From positions 20,159,144-20,223,143 of the forward strand of contig CM041547.1 of assembly GCA_023238725.1 (NCBI GenBank): a DNA stretch of 64,000 nt, in the 5' to 3' direction. Both the position numbers and the translations under genes were made by a program. The notes under the pieces are model-generated. The model ran no database searches. It worked only from the letters and a program-made list of their open reading frames with translations, and had not been told where the DNA came from. Shown here one piece after another: positions 61,548 through 64,000 of this stretch (its first letter is position 1; every line of letters starts with the position of its first letter). Origin of the DNA: Scortum barcoo. Lineage: Eukaryota; Chordata; Actinopteri; Centrarchiformes; Terapontidae.

Positions 61548-63499
61548 GTGAGTTTGTGAGGAGCGTGTTTGGTCTCAGATGGATGCGTGTTAGATAGTGA
61601 GTGTGTGGAGACATCTGAGCACTGCACCAACTTTCTGCTAGAGTTAAAGCTTCAGGTCCCCGCAGAGCCTCACGGTGAGTTAATGTTAAAGTTACCTGTC
61701 AGCAGGGCCGGACACAGGGTTTTACAAGTCCCTAAAGGGGGGCCGGTCAGGGGGACACAGACTTTTCTACTTTTTCTGAAGTAAAACCTGTTAGATTTTT
61801 CCATTTCACAGTTTGATTATATTTTATGGGATTATATTTCTCATTTAAAGACCATACTTTTGCCCTAGAGGTGCACATATGCCAAAATATAATATTCTAA
61901 CAGTGGCCTCTCCTTATTTCATTTCTCATTAATTATTGCAAAAGAGAAAAATGTGATGTCAAAATTTGCTCACACCCAAGGCTCCCTGTTTTATACAAGC
62001 AATAGTCCAAAATATAGATATATTTTGTTCACTGTTAGATAAGACAAAAATGCTCATATTTTGGTATCTAGAACAAGATAAGGTGTGATGTGTTCGCTTG
62101 AAAAGTTACGAAGTTGCATTATTTTTGCTAGATTTAGAGTCGGTGCACAGCAAGAGCATGAAAAATGTAAGAATTTCTCCAGAGCCATAAAATTCAACTT
62201 AAATAGAGAATAAAGAAAGTAATTCATAAAAAAATAACTTTAACTTTAATGTTTTTGATTATTCTCTATAATTAGTAAGATATGACATGGTTCTTTCCAA
62301 ATGAATTTATAGGAAACTATTAGAGAACTACAACTGATAGAAACACGTTTTATCTTTAGTTTTACTGTGGTGTTTTATTTTCGGCATTCCTCAAGGCTCA
62401 GGTCTTGGTCCTCTGTTATTCCCACTGTACAAGCTTCTTCTCTGTAATATCATGTGTGCACCATTTTATTACAAGAACACACACAGGCACACATTTATTT
62501 GATTTTGTTGCTTTCCATTATATAGCACATGTACCACCTGGGTGACATTAAAGAGTGCCTTAAGGGTGTAAAAGTATCACTACAGCCATATTCTCTTGAG
62601 ATGCAATGCAGGCTTCAAGACGATTATGCAGCCAGTAAACAATACACACTCTATATCTACACAAACCTGCTATATACAAGTATAATTAAAAGTGACAGTA
62701 TGAAATGAAAAGCCAAGAATAATTTTAACACTTGAAGCCTGTCTGAGAGCTGGGAGCAAAATACGTTTTTTCGACCCCGTGTGCGCACACATTATAATAC
62801 TCGTGTAGCTGAATAAAGTTATGGAATCATCTAATACAGATGTGTGTTTGCACGGGTTGTGTATTTGTGCAGCACTGATATCCCCGGTGGCTCAGTGTGT
62901 ATGATTGTAATGTCGTTTCACACAAGGTCAGGTAATTAAAAGCCGATCCAAGCACTGCTGGATGAGTCATCGCTACTGGTGGGGAGTAGGAGGATGCGGG
63001 GTGGGGGGTGTAGCGCCGCGATTCAGTGAAGCTTGAAGAATTACTTGGGCTTGGGGTATCTTTGGAGCTTTGATCAGGTCATAGCATGATGGGGAATTCG
63101 ATCCAGGGCTGTTTTAATGGTTAGAGCTCAGCAAGGATCATTGATCGTCTCATTCATAATTGCGTGGACTATTTGTGTTTGCCTCTGGATACTTAAGTAG
63201 TCCCACATTAAGTGAGCATTGATGACCAGGACAGGCAGTTTATCGGACATAATGAATGCAATGAATTACTGCAATTAAGCAAATTTGCGCTGAAGGTGCA
63301 ATGGAAAGATGGACATAAACAGCAAGGAATTCAACTATTTTTGATTTGCAGTCAGTTAAATTGAGTTTCATGTTTTAAAACTCCTCCCATCACTTTGCTC
63401 AGAATTACTGCAAAGTGACTGTGCTAACAAAGTCATAATAATTTGACCAAAACCAGACTTTATCTAGAAAAAGCAACTTCGAGTAATCGTTCAACATTT
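61548..63499. other. Intron of the putative right-end gene, or intergenic
   Basis: Mostly AT-rich. One block at 63090-63345 is non-repetitive with many ATTA-type cores (CATAATGAATGCAATGAATT, GCAATTAAGC) and looks more like a conserved regulatory element than the rest. No coding sequence is seen. Confidence 0.45.
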
Positions 63500-63770
63500 G
63501 AGGAGTTATAATAATTCAATTTCTTGCCAAGAGTTAGATGAGAAAATTGATATCACACACACCTGTATGCTAAACATGAAGCTACAGCTAGCAGTCAAAG
63601 GGCTAGCTTAGCTTAGCATAAAGACTGGAAACAGAGATAAACAGCTAGCCTGACTCTTTCAGAAGGTATCAAACAAAAAAACTAAAATGTGTTAATTATT
63701 GAGCTATGAATGTGCTGGTAGACACAAAGTTACCTTTAGCTTCTCATAAAGTCAATAGTTTCATTTAACA
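63500..63770 (+). repeat. Dispersed teleost repeat (GCTTAGCATAAAGACTGGAA family), best copy
   Basis: Holds AAACATGAAGCTACAGCTAG, GCTTAGCTTAGCATAAAGAC, TGGAAACAGAGATAAACAGC and TAGCCTGACTCT, the standard order of a very common fish repeat. Diverged copies of the same element are at about 7735-7870, 46030-46120 and 48295-48390 in this window. Confidence 0.7.
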
Positions 63771-64000
63771 CTTGACAAGAAAGCAAGTAAGGGTATTTCC
63801 ACCCTAAAAAATTAGGTATTGCTTTAAAAAATGACAGCACTTTAAAGAATTTGGTGTATACTAAGTGTGTACTCATTCATATATTCAGTACAGAGTCGCC
63901 AGTCAGTCGACATGCAAAATACCAGAGCCTGGAACTGGATCACTTAAATAGACTGCTGCCATTTAGAAGGTCATTACTTACACCAGTGCTTATCCTGCAG

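Overview
This is a vertebrate, almost certainly ray-finned fish (teleost), genomic window. It has spliced genes with GT-AG introns of about 70-1000 bp beside one gene with a 23-kb intron, many CA/TG microsatellites, a tRNA-derived SINE and several dispersed repeat families that I recognise as common in percomorph fish. There is no bacterial or viral gene organisation. The gene order netrin-1, PIK3R5, PIK3R6, MFSD6L matches the human 17p13.1 neighbourhood, which supports the assignments.

Layout. (1) Positions 1 to about 35.5 kb hold the minus-strand gene for netrin-1. Five coding exons are in the window (35152-34138, 11013-10825, 6456-6307, 4198-4145, 1809-1735). The last coding exon, with most of the C-terminal NTR domain, lies beyond the left edge. 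A short 169-bp intron splits the 5' UTR. (2) About 35.5-40 kb is the intergenic stretch between the divergent ntn1 and pik3r5 genes, with no coding sequence that I can support. (3) 40086-46945, plus strand, is pik3r5 (p101), rebuilt as 17 coding exons that join in one frame to 874 codons. (4) 47935-53680, plus strand, is pik3r6 (p84/p87), rebuilt as 19 coding exons giving 720 codons. One of its introns has a GC donor. (5) 55.4-60.2 kb is mfsd6l, an intronless coding region of 621 codons with an inferred noncoding first exon. (6) 61469-61547 is a possible first coding exon of a gene that continues to the right and that I do not recognise. The rest is noncoding and includes one region that looks like regulatory DNA.

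Function. Netrin-1 is a secreted laminin-related axon guidance cue. The p101 and p84 proteins are the two alternative adaptor subunits of class IB PI3-kinase (with p110-gamma), which link leukocyte G-protein-coupled receptors and Ras to PIP3. They stand head to tail less than 1 kb apart (stop to start). MFSD6L is a multi-pass membrane protein of the major facilitator superfamily, substrate unknown. I see no evidence that the four genes work in one pathway; their linkage is old vertebrate synteny. I found no exotic mobile or defence system. The items most worth a second look are the GC-AG intron, the run of symmetric phase-1 exons in netrin-1, the PU.1/AP-1-like pair upstream of pik3r6, the unassigned exon at 61.5 kb and several unexplained noncoding segments.
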